A stretch of DNA of 7,594 nucleotides from Burkholderiales bacterium (GTDB lineage Bacteria; Pseudomonadota; Gammaproteobacteria; Burkholderiales; SG8-41): NCBI GenBank assembly GCA_005800795.1, contig SYEN01000261.1, positions 1 through 7,594 of the forward strand, read 5' to 3'. The translations under genes were made by a program, and so were the position numbers. Below are positions 5,931 to 7,594 of this stretch, in pieces. Each line of letters opens with the position of its first letter. Positions within the stretch are counted from its first letter, which is position 1. The notes under the pieces were generated by a model. It did not search any database and had not been told where the DNA came from. It saw nothing but the letters and a program-made list of their open reading frames with translations.

Positions 5931-6920
5931 ATGAACCCGCTGGTTAAGAAAATCGCGAGCAGCGTGTTGCTGGTGTCGTCACTGGCGGTAGCCGGCATGG
6001 CCAGCGTGGCAACCGTGGCAGCACAAGGTTATCCCGAACGCCCGATCACCTTGATCGTGCCGTGGCCCGCCGGCGGCGGTACCGATGTGGCCATGCGCGC
6101 GCTGGGTGATGTGCTCGGCAGGCAGCTAAACACGCGCATTGTCATCGACAACAAACCCGGCGCGGCCGGCACCATCGGCCCGGCGGGCATGGCGGCCAAT
6201 GCGCGGCCCGATGGGTACACGCTGTCGCAGATACCACTGACCATTTTGAGTTATCCGCACATGCAAAAGGTCGCCTGGGATCCGCTGAAGGATTTCACCT
6301 GGATCATCGGCATCACCGGGTATTCGTTCGGCGTGGTGGTGCGTGCCGATGCTCCCTGGAAAACGTGGAAGGAATTTATCTCGTACGCCAAAGCGAATCC
6401 CGGCAAGGTTACGTACGGCACACCGGGTACGGGTACACCGCTGCACACGACAATGGAGGACATCGCCGCGAAAGAGGGCATCCAGTGGACGCAAGTGCCG
6501 TTCAAGGGAAACGCCGATGCTTCCGCATCGCTGATGGGTGGGCATATCACGGCGTCGGCAGACGCTTTCGGCTGGGCCGAGTACATTCAGTCGGGTCGTT
6601 TTCGGCTGCTGGTGAGCTGGGGCGCCACGCGCACCAAGCGCTGGCCCGAGGTGCCCACTCTAAAGGAACTGGGCTACAACATTGTGTCCGCGTCGCCCTA
6701 CGGCATTGCCGGGCCGAAGGGCATGGATCCGAAGCACGTGAAAATCCTCCACGACGCGATTCGCAAAGCCATGGATGATCCCGGCTATCAGAAAGTACTG
6801 GCGCGGCTCGATCAGGAAAATTATTACCTTTCGACCGAAGATTACGCGCGGCAGATCAAGGTGTGGTATGACGCGGAGAAGGTGAATATGGAGCGGGTGG
6901 GGTTGTCGTTAAAGCCTTAA
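5931..6920 (+). CDS. Bug/TctC-family periplasmic solute receptor (second of three)
   Basis: A complete 329-aa receptor of the same superfamily as the one at 3270 but clearly a different branch. The frame is open back to ATG 5886, but that start has no ribosome site and would put 15 non-signal residues in front; ATG 5931 has AGG (5918-5920) and GGTGAG nearby and begins with a classic signal (MNPLVKK, hydrophobic to about residue 31, cleavage near VAAQGYPERP). Blocks: PITLIVPWPAGGGTDVAMRA (38-57, Asp52), IDNKPGAAGTIGPAGMAA (72-89), RPDGYTL (92-98), VAWDPLKDF (114-122), KANPGKVTYGTPGTGTPLH (154-172), VPFKGNADASASLMGGH (189-205), RWPEVPTLKELGYN (237-250). The insert-like YSFGVVVRADAPWKTWKEF (131-149) is typical of one Bug subgroup. 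It is separated from the flavoprotein by 203 bases, so it probably has its own promoter. Ligand unknown; no membrane partner in view. Confidence 0.93.
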   Translation: MNPLVKKIASSVLLVSSLAVAGMASVATVAAQGYPERPITLIVPWPAGGGTDVAMRALGDVLGRQLNTRIVIDNKPGAAGTIGPAGMAANARPDGYTLSQIPLTILSYPHMQKVAWDPLKDFTWIIGITGYSFGVVVRADAPWKTWKEFISYAKANPGKVTYGTPGTGTPLHTTMEDIAAKEGIQWTQVPFKGNADASASLMGGHITASADAFGWAEYIQSGRFRLLVSWGATRTKRWPEVPTLKELGYNIVSASPYGIAGPKGMDPKHVKILHDAIRKAMDDPGYQKVLARLDQENYYLSTEDYARQIKVWYDAEKVNMERVGLSLKP

Positions 6921-6986
6921 GTGGTGGATCACAGCCTTGAGCAAGTTGCGCGGACACCAGAGGGATTTCCAACAGGCTTTACACAT

Positions 6987-7010
6987 GCCAGCCGCGTTGT
7001 TTTTGCTGGC
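6987..7010. repeat. Hairpin GCCAGC-N12-GCTGGC after the second receptor
   Basis: Perfect 6-base arms at 6987-6992 and 7005-7010 enclose a 12-base loop that contains the T run, and a competing pairing GCCGCG (6991-6996) with CGCGGC (7016-7021) overlaps it. Because the T run is in the loop and not after the stem, it is a poor intrinsic terminator. It could be an mRNA 3'-end structure 66 bases past the receptor stop. The remainder of the 230-base gap (6921-7150) holds only the promoter candidate described separately. Confidence 0.35.
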
Positions 7011-7085
7011 TGCTGCGCGGCCTTCCTTGATGCGTTCCTGCTAGCCAGGATCAAGCAGATACAATCCCTTGCGAAGGCGGCAAAT

Positions 7086-7114
7086 TTGACATTGCATTAA
7101 CCGGCGCCTGCAAT
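7086..7114 (+). promoter_or_regulatory. Candidate sigma-70 promoter for the third receptor
   Basis: TTGACA at 7086-7091 is a perfect -35 box. Exactly 17 bases later TGCAAT (7109-7114) matches the -10 consensus at four of six positions. Transcription would begin near 7121, about 30 bases before the ATG at 7151. It is the best promoter match seen in the window; the imperfect -10 keeps confidence moderate. Confidence 0.45.
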
Positions 7115-7150
7115 CCCGATGAATCCCAACTATTTCAGACGTTTCACACC

Positions 7151-7594
7151 ATGCTTCTAAGAATAATGACAAGAAAACTGATTTTCCTGTTGCCATGGCT
7201 CGCCATGGGCGCGTCCTCAATCGTGTTCGCGCAACCCGTCGCAAAAGGCGCCGCGGACGCAGCGGCAAACTGGCCGGTGCGTCCGGTACGCATGATCGTC
7301 GGTTTTTCCGCCGGCAGTGCAACAGACATGTCGGCGCGCCTGCTGGCGCCCAGCTGTCGGAAATTTGGGGCCAGCCGGTGGTGATAGAAAACCGCACCGG
7401 AGCGGGCAGTTCGGTCGCCAATGCGATGGCGGCGCAGGCCACGCCCGACGGCTATACGCTGTTGGTGATTTCTGCGTCGTTTGCCATCAACGCCGTGCTG
7501 CGGTCCAACGCAGGCTACGATCCGTTGAAAGATTTTGTCAGTGTGTCGCAGATTGGTTATTCGACCGGCGCGCTGGTGGTGACGCCTGCGCTGG
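7151..7594 (+). pseudogene. Bug/TctC-family receptor (third), frameshifted and cut by the window edge
   Basis: The first 67 residues, from ATG 7151 (or ATG 7166, which gives MTRKLIFLLPW), form a Sec signal with cleavage near VFAQP and the family opening WPVRPVRMIVGFSAGSATDM (41-60) then SARLLA. At the CCC run 7349-7351 the frame breaks and the original frame stops at 7382-7384. The adjacent frame, read from 7351 to the edge, continues the family perfectly: QLSEIWGQPVVIENRTGAG, then ATPDGYTLL and AGYDPLKDF. Adding one C to the run restores LAPQLSEIWGQPVV, so this is a 1-base deletion, either a real inactivating mutation or a sequencing/assembly error in a short homopolymer. Everything else looks intact, and no other stop is seen up to 7594; the remaining roughly 190 residues lie outside. 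If the shift is an error, this is a normal orphan receptor; the ligand is unknown. Confidence 0.85.

Noticed and set aside
6913..6941. AGCCTTAAG and AGCCTTGAG direct repeat across the end of the second receptor gene
   Set aside because: Nine bases with one mismatch and partly coding; consistent with chance, and no mobile-element features accompany it.
7060..7065. TACAAT as a -10 box
   Set aside because: It is a 5/6 match but has no recognisable -35 at 16-18 bases upstream; the TTGACA/TGCAAT pair downstream is better spaced.

Overview
The window looks like chromosomal DNA of a high-GC betaproteobacterium, most likely Burkholderiales. The evidence is GC-rich coding sequence throughout and three separate Bug/TctC-type periplasmic solute receptors, a family greatly expanded in Bordetella, Cupriavidus and their relatives. 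This placement is inferred from gene content; no rRNA or other taxonomic marker is present. All genes lie on the + strand. No tRNA, rRNA, CRISPR array, transposase or phage gene was seen.

Region 1 (1-2329) is a tightly coupled three-gene unit. It holds the C-terminal two thirds of a dihydropyrimidinase/hydantoinase-type amidohydrolase (cut by the left edge), a 120-aa protein I do not recognise, and a CobW/COG0523 (G3E) GTPase with a CLCC motif and a His-rich segment. Both junctions are 4-base GTGA overlaps. The arrangement suggests that a metal-handling GTPase, possibly with the small protein, services the metal-dependent hydrolase.

Region 2 (2330-2527) is a 198-base gap with small dyads and a 12-base A-rich tandem repeat, and is probably the control region of the next unit.

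Region 3 (2528-5727) is a likely operon: an Asp/Glu-racemase-superfamily enzyme of the maleate cis-trans isomerase / arylmalonate decarboxylase group with both catalytic cysteines, a Bug receptor 10 bases later, and a fumarate-reductase/tricarballylate-dehydrogenase-like flavoprotein 28 bases after that. Together these read as uptake and oxidation or isomerisation of a small dicarboxylate-like compound. With the upstream hydantoinase, cyclic imide/ureide to half-amide to unsaturated dicarboxylate chemistry is a possible, unproven theme.

Region 4 (5728-7594) holds a 203-base gap with a long imperfect palindrome, a second complete Bug receptor, a 230-base gap with a hairpin and a candidate sigma-70 promoter, and the start of a third Bug receptor. 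The third reading frame is broken by an apparent 1-base deletion in a C run and then runs off the right edge. No TctA/TctB membrane subunits are in the window, so the receptors are orphans here.
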